In this document: one piece after another, positions 1 to 8,149 of the stretch
Layout of the letters: each line of letters begins with the position of its first letter
Position numbering within the stretch: position 1 is the first letter of the stretch
NCBI GenBank assembly: GCA_023262855.1
Contig: JALQYQ010000061.1
Span: 1-50,891, forward strand
Origin: Crocinitomicaceae bacterium
Lineage (GTDB): Bacteria > Bacteroidota > Bacteroidia > Flavobacteriales_D > Crocinitomicaceae
DNA: 50,891 nt
Reading direction: 5' to 3'
Notes under the pieces: generated by a model
What the model was told of the DNA's origin: nothing
The model's input: only the letters and a program-made list of their open reading frames with translations
The model's database searches: none
Made by a program: the position numbers and the translations under genes

Positions 1-614
1 ATTGCAACATAGATACAGAATACTGGTTTTCCAGCATCATAAAATTCTTTTTGATTTAAGATGGTGTCAATACAAACAGTTGATTTACCTGTTTGACGGT
101 CACCAATTACCAACTCCCTTTGTCCACGTCCTACAGGAATCATAGCATCTACCGCTTTAATACCTGTTTGTAATGGCTCAGTTACTGGCTGACGGAAGAT
201 AACACCTGGCGCTTTACGCTCAATTGGCATTTCATACGTTTCACCTTGGATTGGTCCTTTACCATCGATTGGGTTACCTAAGGTATCCACAACTCGACCT
301 ACCATTCCATCACCAATTTTAACAGAAGCAATACGTCCTAAACGTTTTACAGTATCTCCTTCTTTAACATCAGAAGAACGACCCAACATTACGGCACCAA
401 CATTGTCTTCTTCAAGGTTCAATGCAATTCCTTGCAAACCTCCATCAAACTCAATTAACTCACCGTATTGAACTCCGTTCAATCCATAAATACGAGCGAT
501 ACCATCTCCTACTTGAAGAACTGTACCTACTTCTTGAAGTTCAGCTTCAGAACGAAATCCTGATAACTGTTCTCTTAAAATTGCAGAAACTTCTGCTGGT
601 TTTACATCTGCCAT
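1..614 (-). CDS. atpA: ATP synthase F1 subunit alpha (partial, N-terminal part)
   Basis: Catalytic-headpiece alpha subunit of F1Fo ATP synthase, which carries the non-catalytic nucleotide sites. The gene starts at the ATG at 614 (protein begins [17 protein letters not shown]) and runs off the left edge after about 204 codons, so the C-terminal part is outside the window. Family marks seen are the N-terminal segment that contacts the delta subunit, a beta-barrel with [10 protein letters not shown], and the Walker A loop GDRQTGKS near the window edge. It lies 37 bases downstream of atpH in the same direction and is the last atp gene visible. atpG would be expected next; atpD and atpC are not in the window. 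Identity is secure. Confidence 0.97.
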   Translation of the reverse strand, partial: MADVKPAEVSAILREQLSGFRSEAELQEVGTVLQVGDGIARIYGLNGVQYGELIEFDGGLQGIALNLEEDNVGAVMLGRSSDVKEGDTVKRLGRIASVKIGDGMVGRVVDTLGNPIDGKGPIQGETYEMPIERKAPGVIFRQPVTEPLQTGIKAVDAMIPVGRGQRELVIGDRQTGKSTVCIDTILNQKEFYDAGKPVFCIYVA

Positions 615-651
615 CTTGTGTAGTTTTACTTTGATTCCACTTAAGTGTGGT

Positions 652-1185
652 TTATCTTGTTAAACGTTGTTTTAAATTGTTAATTTGACTTGCAACTGAC
701 GCATCAATTTGCTTGTCTTCCATGCGAATGATGAAACCACCGATAAGTGACTCATCAACTAATTCAGTAACTTCCAATGTACCTTTTATTGAAGCTTGTG
801 CTTTCTCAAGGATTTCTTTTTTAGTTGCATCATTCAATGCAATTGCAGAAATCAACGTAATTGGAACAATTCCTTTACCAGCTTTCATTTGAACATCAAA
901 CTGATGTGCAATTTGCGGTAACATATATTCTCTTCTGTTTTTCGTAATCAAGTTGATAAACATTGTCGACAATGCATCAAATTGACCGAAAATAGCTCCG
1001 AATATTTCAATTTTTTTATCTGAATTAATTACTGGAGAATTCAATACGATATGAAAATCTTTGTTCTCGTCATTGACAAGTAACAAGTAATTCATGTCAG
1101 CTGCAATTGCTTCCAACTTGTTTTGCTCAATCGCTAATTCAAGTAGTGCTTTTGCGTAGCGTGCTGCTCCTTTAGAACTTCTCAT
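652..1185 (-). CDS. atpH: ATP synthase F1 subunit delta
   Basis: Peripheral-stalk subunit (OSCP-like) that ties the top of the alpha3beta3 head to the b-subunit stator. The 177 residues match the usual family length of about 180. It has the N-terminal helical domain ([22 protein letters not shown]) and the C-terminal [20 protein letters not shown] segment, which is the most conserved part of the family. It starts at the ATG at 1185, only 10 bases after the atpF stop, and is followed by atpA, so it is cotranscribed. Nothing unusual is seen. Confidence 0.95.
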   Translation of the reverse strand: MRSSKGAARYAKALLELAIEQNKLEAIAADMNYLLLVNDENKDFHIVLNSPVINSDKKIEIFGAIFGQFDALSTMFINLITKNRREYMLPQIAHQFDVQMKAGKGIVPITLISAIALNDATKKEILEKAQASIKGTLEVTELVDESLIGGFIIRMEDKQIDASVASQINNLKQRLTR

Positions 1186-1195
1186 TGTAATTAAA

Positions 1196-1690
1196 TTAAT
1201 TCAAGTTAATATCTCCAGCCATTTTCTCAGCCAAAGCTTTTTGTTTTGCATCAGAAGAAAGTTCAGTACGAACAATTTTCTCAGCGATCTCAATTGAGAA
1301 TGAAGCAACTTGCGTTTTCAATTCCGCAATCGCAGCAGCTTTTTCAGAAGCAATTGTTTGACGAGCAGCAGCAACTACTTTCTCAGACTCAACTTTAGCA
1401 GCTGTTTTAGCATCTTCAACCATTTTCGTTGCAGTTTCTTTTGCATCTTTCACGATTGCGTCACGCTCAGCACGCGCTTCTTTCAATAGATTCTCATTTG
1501 CAGCTTGCAATGATTTCATTTCAGCTTTTGTCTTTTCAGCCATTTCCAACGCCTCAGCGATTTTCTCAGAACGAGCATTTACTGATGACAAAATTGGCTT
1601 CCAAATAAATTTCGTTAAGATGAACATCAAAATGATGAACACTAAACCTGTCCAAAACAAGAGACCGAAATCTGGTAATATCAAATCCAT
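1196..1690 (-). CDS. atpF: ATP synthase Fo subunit b
   Basis: Membrane-anchored stator subunit. A single N-terminal membrane helix (about residues 6-27, LPDFGLLFWTGLVFIILMFI) is followed by a long alanine-, lysine- and glutamate-rich helix that forms the right-handed coiled-coil dimer of the peripheral stalk. At 164 residues it has typical length. It sits between atpE and atpH. A strong hairpin with a T-tract lies upstream, between atpE and this gene (1722-1760), so its expression may be reduced relative to atpE. Confidence 0.95.
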   Translation of the reverse strand: MDLILPDFGLLFWTGLVFIILMFILTKFIWKPILSSVNARSEKIAEALEMAEKTKAEMKSLQAANENLLKEARAERDAIVKDAKETATKMVEDAKTAAKVESEKVVAAARQTIASEKAAAIAELKTQVASFSIEIAEKIVRTELSSDAKQKALAEKMAGDINLN

Positions 1691-1721
1691 TTTACTTTAT
1701 TTTTAGTTTTTGTTTTCAATC

Positions 1722-1760
1722 AAAAAACACTTGCCATAACCAACCGTTACAGCAAGTGCT
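1722..1760 (-). terminator. Hairpin plus T-tract between atpE and atpF (attenuator-like)
   Basis: On the minus strand a 9-bp outer stem (AGCACTTGC with GCAAGTGTT, one G-T wobble) continues through two wobble pairs into TAAC/GTTA around the loop GGTTG. That makes about 15 nearly continuous base pairs, followed at once by a run of T. The shape is that of an intrinsic terminator, yet it lies inside the atp operon just after the c-subunit gene. Partial termination or a 3'-stabilising hairpin is the likely meaning. The structure is visible; the function is inferred. Confidence 0.7.
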
Positions 1761-1767
1761 TTAAAAA

Positions 1768-2019
<252 letters not shown>

Positions 2020-3144
2020 TTAATGGTGTGCTTCTTCCACTGCTGCACCGATAAACAATGCTGAAAGCATCGCAAATAGATACGCTTGTAAGAAAGCTAC
2101 CAACAACTCCAACACCGAAATAAACAAGGCCATCGGAACAGATAGTGCTCCCCATGCTGCGCTTTTGTTTAAAAAGATAATTGAAATCAATGCTAATACG
2201 ATAATGTGTCCCGCTGTAATGTTAGCAAACAAACGTACCATTAAGGCAAAAGGCTTAGTTAAAATACCAACCACCTCGATTGGAATCATAATTGGCAACA
2301 AAGCCAACGGAACTCCTGGCGTTGCAAAAATGTGACCCCAATAGTTTTTGTTTCCAGAGAAAACAGTTACTAATAAAGTACAAACTGCCAAGAAGAAAGT
2401 TACTGTAATATTTCCTGTTAAATTCGCTCCACCAGGAATGATTGGAACCAATCCTAATAAGTTATTGAAGAAGATAAAGAAGAATATCGTCAACAAGTAT
2501 GGAACGTATTTGTGGTATTTGTGTTTATCAATGTTCGATTTAGCAACATCGTCACGCACCATTAAAATCAACGGCTCGATAAATTTCGCCAATCCTCTTG
2601 GAGCAACAGCACCGTTCTTTTTGTAGAAACGTGCTACTGATGACATAACAATTAAAATAAGTGTTGCACCAAAAACCAATGAAAGAACGTTTTTAGTGAT
2701 CGAGAAATCTAATGGTTTAACGTTGTGTGGATGACCTCCTTCAAATTGCAATTCTCCACCTTCTAATTTGTAGATTTTTTCGTGGAACATAGCATAATCC
2801 GCTGCTGGACCAACACCTACCATGTAATCAACTGGTTTTTGTGTTTTGTGGTCAATTGATGAAGCTGGTGTTCCGTGATAGAAATGACTAGAAGAGAACG
2901 TTTTCAATCCACCATCAATCAAAATAACTGGTAAATAAATTGATGTTGAATTGTGGTGTCCACCCCATAAATGCCATTCGTGCGCATCTTTAATGTGGTG
3001 CATAATCATCTCACCAACATTGAATTTTTCTTCTTTTTTACCTTCTTCGTGACCTGCTTCAGGCGTATTTGCCATAACAGTTGAGAATGAAAAGATTGCT
3101 AAAAGCGTGATAAATACGTAATTAATTCTATTCTTTAATGCCAT
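2020..3144 (-). CDS. atpB: ATP synthase Fo subunit a
   Basis: Stator membrane subunit that forms the half-channels next to the c-ring. I choose the ATG at 3144 (374 residues), because a longer reading begins at a TTG that lies inside the promoter box at 3184-3191. The protein begins with a signal-peptide-like segment (MALKNRINYVFITLLAIFSF) and has about 150 extra residues with a His-rich stretch before the family core. Such extended, secreted-type N-termini are common in Bacteroidota subunit a. The core carries the conserved Arg in LMVRLFANITAGHI and ends with ELLVAFLQAYLFAMLSALFI. It is the first gene of the atpB-E-F-H-A unit. Confidence 0.95.
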   Translation of the reverse strand: MALKNRINYVFITLLAIFSFSTVMANTPEAGHEEGKKEEKFNVGEMIMHHIKDAHEWHLWGGHHNSTSIYLPVILIDGGLKTFSSSHFYHGTPASSIDHKTQKPVDYMVGVGPAADYAMFHEKIYKLEGGELQFEGGHPHNVKPLDFSITKNVLSLVFGATLILIVMSSVARFYKKNGAVAPRGLAKFIEPLILMVRDDVAKSNIDKHKYHKYVPYLLTIFFFIFFNNLLGLVPIIPGGANLTGNITVTFFLAVCTLLVTVFSGNKNYWGHIFATPGVPLALLPIMIPIEVVGILTKPFALMVRLFANITAGHIIVLALISIIFLNKSAAWGALSVPMALFISVLELLVAFLQAYLFAMLSALFIGAAVEEAHH

Positions 3145-3183
3145 TGCACGAGTATTTCTATTAAAAGCTTTCAAAATTTGGCG

Positions 3184-3191
3184 CAAAGGTA
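3184..3191 (-). promoter_or_regulatory. Bacteroidota-type promoter for the atpB operon
   Basis: The minus strand reads TACCTTTG, an exact match to the -7 consensus TAnnTTTG of Bacteroidota sigma factors. A TTG that could serve as the -33 element lies at 3211-3213 with a 19-base spacer. The leader to the atpB ATG would be about 35 bases. Confidence 0.6.
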
Positions 3192-3309
3192 GGTAAACTT
3201 TCTAAAGAAACAAGATAAAAAGTTTAAGAAAATTTGAGTTTAACACTCGCTTGTTAAATCTTTGTGATGATATTCCTAAAAAACAGTTCAAATATGATTC
3301 ATCAATGAT

Positions 3310-3696
3310 TTATTTATCAGTTGAATTGGCCACTTTAATCAAACCAATCGATTGAACGATTAATAGCAGAACGAACAGACTAATAAAGTGAAAACACATC
3401 ATTTTTGCATCGCTTTGTTTAGAAACAATGAACGCTAATAAGATTGACATGGCTAGCAGCAATTGAACTGTGGTCAAAATCAGAAATCGTCCAACGAACT
3501 TTTCAGGATCTTGATGGAACGAAGGTGTTATTAGTGGAATTCCACCTCCAAAAATGACAGCAATCGTTAAGGAAACAACCAAGGCATGTTTTTCACTGAA
3601 TGAAAACACTTTACTTTCAACAAGTGCGACATAAATTCCAAGAATAACAAGGAGTGAGCCTATGATAATCAATGTAAATAATCGCGCTTTATTCAT
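3310..3696 (-). CDS. Small four-helix membrane protein upstream of atpB
   Basis: The 128 residues form four hydrophobic helices (about 7-27, 40-58, 70-92 and 100-121) with short polar links. I do not recognise a named family. Its start overlaps the end of the AtpZ-like gene by 8 bases, so the two are translationally linked. Its place just before atpB is where many bacteria carry AtpI, a c-ring assembly or Mg2+/Ca2+ related helper, so an AtpI-like role is plausible but inferred from position only. Confidence 0.75.
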   Translation of the reverse strand: MNKARLFTLIIIGSLLVILGIYVALVESKVFSFSEKHALVVSLTIAVIFGGGIPLITPSFHQDPEKFVGRFLILTTVQLLLAMSILLAFIVSKQSDAKMMCFHFISLFVLLLIVQSIGLIKVANSTDK

Positions 3697-3919
3697 CTTC
3701 TTTGCCCATTTTTATCACTTCCTTTATAACTAAGTACAAACCAGCCATCACACCAAATAAAGAAAGTCCAATTGTCCACCAAGGAGTTTTTATGGCGTAT
3801 TTCTGATCTAGAAAAGTTCCCAGCCATGTAAAACCAGCGATGATAGCACCCATTTGAATACCCAAACCTGAAAAACGTGCAAACTTTGAAATGCCGCTCT
3901 TCTTTTTGTTTTCTTCCAT
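3689..3919 (-). CDS. AtpZ/AtpI family protein
   Basis: This 76-residue membrane protein has two helices. The pattern FARFSGLGIQMGAIIAGFTWLGTFLD, then a polar loop with KTPWWTIGLSLFGVMAGLYL, is typical of the small AtpZ/AtpI family found ahead of ATP synthase operons. Members are thought to help Fo assembly or ion supply. It is 27 bases downstream of porW and overlaps the next gene by 8 bases, so it joins the secretion gene and the ATP synthase region into one run of minus-strand genes. Confidence 0.85.
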   Translation of the reverse strand: MEENKKKSGISKFARFSGLGIQMGAIIAGFTWLGTFLDQKYAIKTPWWTIGLSLFGVMAGLYLVIKEVIKMGKEDE

Positions 3920-3946
3920 CTAGAAATTGGTTGTTATTAAAACAGA

Positions 3947-6604
3947 CTAATAGAATTCGTCGTAGAAATCTTCGTATTCTTTGACGTCTTTACGTTCGAA
4001 GAGAATTTTCATGTTCTCTTGTGTAATGACAACGATTTTGGCATTTTGCAAATCCAGAAGGTGTTTGCGGGTTGCTTTATAAACACGGATGTACTCCTTC
4101 GCTTTTAAATCAGTAGGGAATTCTTGGATTAATAAGATACTTTGATCATCACCAAATATTTTGGAGCTTACTTTTAATTTATCTCGACTAAAAAACTCTT
4201 TATTAAAATCAGAAACTTTTGTTTTAGCTGTACTTACTCCTTCCGATTTATCCAAGAAAACAATCACCCATTGTGGCACTTCATCATTGTAAGTGTATGG
4301 CGATTTTTTTGAGAAATCAGCTTCTACATTGGCAGAATATCCATTTTGAATAATTCCAATCATTTCTTTTGCTCGAGCTTCTTCGGGTGTTCCTGGATAT
4401 TCCGTCACAACTTGATTCAGAACTGGCAATAATTCCTGTTTGTTGCTCGAAGTTTGACCCATACACATCGCTTTCAAAAGCATGTATTTAGAACGGTATT
4501 TATTTTCTTTTTCGTTGGCAATTACATCCTCAGCTTTTGAAATTACTGGGTAGTACAATCCACGATTATAGCGTTCAAGTACCTTAACATATTCCTGTTC
4601 AGCCAATGCTTCGCGTTCTTTGCGCTTCACAAAATAATCTGGGTCACGCAAGTAGTTTGCATAATCTGAATTTGGATACAAGGTTAAAATATGATCTTTG
4701 TTCGGATTAGCTAATTCTGGTTTAGCTTCATTGTACATTTTATACAACTGAAATGCCGATGACATATCCGTTTCACAAACCGTTTCTTTAGCAAGAACAG
4801 CATTGAATTGTTTTGCTGCCAAATCTGGTTCATTCAACTGATCTTTATAAATAACTCCAGCCGCATACAATGCTTCAAGTAAACGAGTTTTTGACGCTGA
4901 TAGGGCCGAGTCAGTAAGAGGAACATCTGCCATTAACTGTTCTACCGTGATTGAATCCTTTTTTTCTGTCGTTTTTTCCTCAGAAACAACGGCAGTCGTA
5001 TCATCTTCTAGATTGGTTATTGGAAGCAAAACTGTTTTATCACTTCTACGCCAATTGTCCTCATTTTCACGCGGACCCCACATTTTTCGGAATTCATCAT
5101 ATCCTTCCGCTCGTGTTTTCGCATTATTAAAATACCATTTACTACCACTTCCGTTTGTTTCAGCAAAGGTGTTTTGGTTTTGCTGTAACTGACGCAATTT
5201 CTCCGCTTCAAGACGCTTTAAGCGTTCAGCCTCTTCCTTTTTCTTTTTAATTACATCTTCAACAAACTTGACACGTTCATCTTCACCCATCATTGCAATT
5301 CGTTGAACACTATCCTCAAAATTAGCAGTCTCAACAGCAGCAACTAAATCTGCCAATTTTTCTGCTTTACTACGAATACCTTCAGCATTTGGATAATTAT
5401 CATCTATCACCACTGCGCAAGAATCATAATACTTTTGTGCGCGAACATAGTTGCGATCTGCAAAGGACATGTTTCCAAGCTTTTCATAAGCCATTCCTTT
5501 TTGACGCGTATTACCTGAAGAATAAAAAGCAGATTTCGTAAGATAATCAATTGCTTGTGGCTTGTTTGAATTTTGCAGCTCGATATCAGCTAGAGCGTAA
5601 TATATTTGATCTTTGAACTGGGCATTTTTTGCATCACGCAACATTTTTAACAGTTCTTTCTTAACCTTTTCATCCCCACCCATAAATGCACGTTTTAATC
5701 GAGCATTGAAATGCATTTCATACGGAGCGTTGTATTTCAACGTTAAACCATATTGTTTTTTCGCTTCTTCACGATTACCAATTGACTCATTCAATTGACC
5801 AAGAATAAAGTGCACTCGCGATTTATCGGTCTGTTTCTTAGCAAATTTCAGAGAAGCCTCTAAATATTTAATTGCATCTTGAGGATTCTGTTTGCGCAAC
5901 GCATATTCCGCTTTTGTTTTTTCAAAATCGAAACGAATTGATTTAGGCACTTGAGCAACTTCGTCTTCTTGGTCTTTCTTCGAGCTTTTTTTCGACTTCG
6001 ATGATTTTTCTTTCTTCGCACTACCCTCCTCTTGCTCTGAAATTGCTTTCTCTAAATTGGCAATATTGAAACCTGCATCCGTCAACTTTCCTAATTCCAT
6101 GTTCGTCTTCGCCATCCAAAGTTCTCCAACATAAATTGAAGGATCATTTGAGTAGAATTTCTTAACAAACATGAAGTTTTTCATTGCCGCATCGTAATCT
6201 CTTCGATAAAAAGATGCAATTCCGACTGTTGTCCAATTTTCATCAATCCAAGCATTGTGTTCTTCTTTCTTCTGTGATGGTCGATCATTGCTCGGCATAC
6301 TGTGATTTTGAATCACTTTCGTACACTTGACAATTGCTGTATCAATGGAAGGATAAAGTCCAATAACCTCCGTTTCATTTGGAAGTGGATCAATTTTTAA
6401 AAGTGAATAGTAATCTTCTTTCAAAGATGTGCGATACGAGGTAATACCTTGACGAATTAATTCGTTCGCATTGAAGTAACCATTGTAACGCGCCGTTGTT
6501 CCGTGATACGTGCGATTGATTAACGTATTTTTTTCAGTCGAGCAAGCAACTACTCCTAAGACAAGAAGCAGTAAAAACAGACTATTTCGATACGTTTTAA
6601 TCAT
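3947..6604 (-). CDS. porW: T9SS-associated TPR lipoprotein PorW/SprE
   Basis: Periplasm-facing lipoprotein of the type IX secretion system, known as SprE in gliding Flavobacterium and PorW in Porphyromonas. It is needed for secretion and for linking the core machine to its outer-membrane parts. The 885 residues open with a lipoprotein signal whose lipobox ends VVAC (Cys 21), then the family motif NRTYHGTTARYNGYFNANEL. Tetratricopeptide-like helix pairs cover most of the protein, with a Lys/Ser-rich linker near residues 190-215 and a Lys/Glu-rich coiled stretch near 440-470. The C-terminal region ends FERKDVKEYEDFYDEF. It starts at the ATG at 6604. No clear TAnnTTTG box lies in the 85-base gap to yebC, so cotranscription with yebC is possible. 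Confidence 0.88.
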   Translation of the reverse strand: MIKTYRNSLFLLLLVLGVVACSTEKNTLINRTYHGTTARYNGYFNANELIRQGITSYRTSLKEDYYSLLKIDPLPNETEVIGLYPSIDTAIVKCTKVIQNHSMPSNDRPSQKKEEHNAWIDENWTTVGIASFYRRDYDAAMKNFMFVKKFYSNDPSIYVGELWMAKTNMELGKLTDAGFNIANLEKAISEQEEGSAKKEKSSKSKKSSKKDQEDEVAQVPKSIRFDFEKTKAEYALRKQNPQDAIKYLEASLKFAKKQTDKSRVHFILGQLNESIGNREEAKKQYGLTLKYNAPYEMHFNARLKRAFMGGDEKVKKELLKMLRDAKNAQFKDQIYYALADIELQNSNKPQAIDYLTKSAFYSSGNTRQKGMAYEKLGNMSFADRNYVRAQKYYDSCAVVIDDNYPNAEGIRSKAEKLADLVAAVETANFEDSVQRIAMMGEDERVKFVEDVIKKKKEEAERLKRLEAEKLRQLQQNQNTFAETNGSGSKWYFNNAKTRAEGYDEFRKMWGPRENEDNWRRSDKTVLLPITNLEDDTTAVVSEEKTTEKKDSITVEQLMADVPLTDSALSASKTRLLEALYAAGVIYKDQLNEPDLAAKQFNAVLAKETVCETDMSSAFQLYKMYNEAKPELANPNKDHILTLYPNSDYANYLRDPDYFVKRKEREALAEQEYVKVLERYNRGLYYPVISKAEDVIANEKENKYRSKYMLLKAMCMGQTSSNKQELLPVLNQVVTEYPGTPEEARAKEMIGIIQNGYSANVEADFSKKSPYTYNDEVPQWVIVFLDKSEGVSTAKTKVSDFNKEFFSRDKLKVSSKIFGDDQSILLIQEFPTDLKAKEYIRVYKATRKHLLDLQNAKIVVITQENMKILFERKDVKEYEDFYDEFY

Positions 6605-6689
6605 TTGTTCACAGAATAAAAATGTTACTGAAGCAACAATAACTCACTTTTTTGCATTTTATTTTACTTCAAGCTCAGTATTTTATGAC

Positions 6690-7400
6690 TTAAGCAATAT
6701 TTGTAAATACTTGCTGAATATCATCATCATCTTCGATCTTATCCAACATTTTCTCTACATCGTTCATTTGTTCGTCCGTTAATTCAATAGGAGACGTCGG
6801 AATACGTTGTAAATTTGATTTTTGAACTTCAATGTTCATATCTTCCAATGCTTTAGCAATTGTTCCGAAAGAAGTGTAATCTCCATATACAAATACTTTG
6901 TCTTCCACCACCTCTATTTCTTCGCAACCAGCATCAATTAATTCAAGTTCCAATTCCTCTGGATCAATCGCATCCGTTTTAATAATTTCAAAAACTGACT
7001 TACGGTTGAACATGAATTCCAATGAACCATTCGGCACAACACTTCCGCCTGCTTTGTTAAAGTAGGATTTTACATTGGCAACAGTTCGAGTTGGATTGTC
7101 TGTAGCACATTCAACCATTACTAGTACTCCATGTGGACCTTTCCCTTCATAGATTACTTCTGTGAAAGAACTAATATCTTTTTGAGTAGCACGTTTTACA
7201 GCAGCTTCAATATTATCTTTGGGCATGTTCTCAGCCTTCGCATTTTGAATGGCTGTTCTCAATTTTGCATTCGTTGCAGGATCTTCTCCTCCTTCTTTTG
7301 CTGCCATTGTAATGGCCTTTCCTAATTTAGGAAACAATTTCGACATTTTGTCCCAACGCTTTTCTTTAGCTGCTCTGCGGTATTCAAACGCTCTTCCCAT
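6690..7400 (-). CDS. YebC/TACO1 family protein
   Basis: Member of the YebC/TACO1 family, long annotated as transcriptional regulators and more recently tied to translation of difficult proline-rich stretches. The ATG at 7400 gives 236 residues and the classic opening [20 protein letters not shown]. An upstream reading of 21 more codons lacks family similarity and passes through the promoter box. Domain marks are [28 protein letters not shown] and [25 protein letters not shown] promoter box lies at 7421-7428. Confidence 0.95.
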   Translation of the reverse strand: MGRAFEYRRAAKEKRWDKMSKLFPKLGKAITMAAKEGGEDPATNAKLRTAIQNAKAENMPKDNIEAAVKRATQKDISSFTEVIYEGKGPHGVLVMVECATDNPTRTVANVKSYFNKAGGSVVPNGSLEFMFNRKSVFEIIKTDAIDPEELELELIDAGCEEIEVVEDKVFVYGDYTSFGTIAKALEDMNIEVQKSNLQRIPTSPIELTDEQMNDVEKMLDKIEDDDDIQQVFTNIA

Positions 7401-7420
7401 TGTAATCTTATTAATTTCTA

Positions 7421-7428
7421 CAAAAATA
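7421..7428 (-). promoter_or_regulatory. Promoter for the yebC-family gene with poly-T spacer
   Basis: The minus strand reads TATTTTTG (TAnnTTTG consensus), and a TTG lies at 7450-7452, giving a 21-base spacer. Ten of those spacer bases are one uninterrupted homopolymer (7430-7439, T on the plus strand). The leader to the ATG at 7400 is about 15-20 bases. Confidence 0.5.
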
Positions 7429-7486
7429 GTTTTTTTTTTAGCATTTCGACAAGTACAGGTCACTGCCTTTTAAGTCAATAAATAAT

Positions 7487-7494
7487 TATATTTG
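7487..7494 (+). promoter_or_regulatory. Promoter box immediately before the ATG at 7498
   Basis: TATATTTG matches the TAnnTTTG consensus and ends only three bases before the chosen ATG. No good -33 TTG is seen. If used, the transcript would be essentially leaderless. Confidence 0.4.
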
Positions 7495-7497
7495 TGT

Positions 7498-8148
7498 ATG
7501 ATTAAATTTTTGGCCACACTTTCGCTCGTTTTTTATGTTGGAGTAAACGCAATTGCTCAACAAAAAGAAGGTTTTTTAGAATATGTAATTGATGTTCAAG
7601 CCGTCGATACAAGCTTAACCGCACGTCAACAAGTTGGATTATTGCGAAACAGCAGTATGAAAGTCTCTTTCATGAAAGATAAATCGCGTTTAGATTTTAA
7701 AATGGGTGAAATGTACGATATCACAGCAATTGTTGATTGGAAAATTAATCGCTCTTTGACATTGTTTACCACTCCTAAAGGCAAATATGCCACAAAAATG
7801 GAAGCTGAACAATACAAAGCATCACAACCTGCTCCAGATACGACGATGAAAGTTGAATTGGTTGAAGAAACCAAAAAAATTCTCAACTACACGTGTAAAA
7901 AAGCAATTCTAAAATCAAACGAAGCTGAATTTATCTATTGGTACACCAATGAATTTACGGTAGATTTAAAGGGACAATCGCTTGTCAATTCAAACATTCC
8001 GGGATTCCCACTAGAATTTCAAACAATAAAGGATGGGATTTTGATGAATTTTAAAGTGTCAAATCTAAGTTTCAAGATTGAAAATAAAAACACTGTCTTC
8101 TCTACTGCAATTCCGACTGGATATACAGTAATTAGTGATATCCAATAA
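7498..8148 (+). CDS. Secreted protein of unknown function (DUF4412/GLPGLI-like)
   Basis: The 216-residue exported protein has a signal peptide (MIKFLATLSLVFYVGVNAIAQ). The start is the ATG at 7498; a TTG two codons earlier lies inside the promoter box. The mature part alternates strands and charged turns (EGFLEYVIDVQAVD, MKVSFMKDKSRLDFKMG, ILNYTCKKAILKSNEAEFIYWYT), a pattern seen in Bacteroidota periplasmic families such as DUF4412 and GLPGLI. I cannot assign it firmly to either. Its stop is one base from the stop of the convergent PorE-like gene, with no terminator between. Confidence 0.8.
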   Translation: MIKFLATLSLVFYVGVNAIAQQKEGFLEYVIDVQAVDTSLTARQQVGLLRNSSMKVSFMKDKSRLDFKMGEMYDITAIVDWKINRSLTLFTTPKGKYATKMEAEQYKASQPAPDTTMKVELVEETKKILNYTCKKAILKSNEAEFIYWYTNEFTVDLKGQSLVNSNIPGFPLEFQTIKDGILMNFKVSNLSFKIENKNTVFSTAIPTGYTVISDIQ

Positions 8149-8149
8149 C

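Noticed and set aside
630..650. Palindrome CACTTAAGTG between atpH and atpA
   Set aside because: Short, AT-rich and without a T-run. Not distinguishable from chance in a 37-base gap.
2020..3186. Longer atpB reading from a TTG at 3186
   Set aside because: That start lies inside the TACCTTTG promoter box. The ATG at 3144 begins a proper signal peptide.
3192..3309. Partial inverted repeats upstream of atpB
   Set aside because: The arms are short and widely separated. Nothing beyond the promoter box can be supported.
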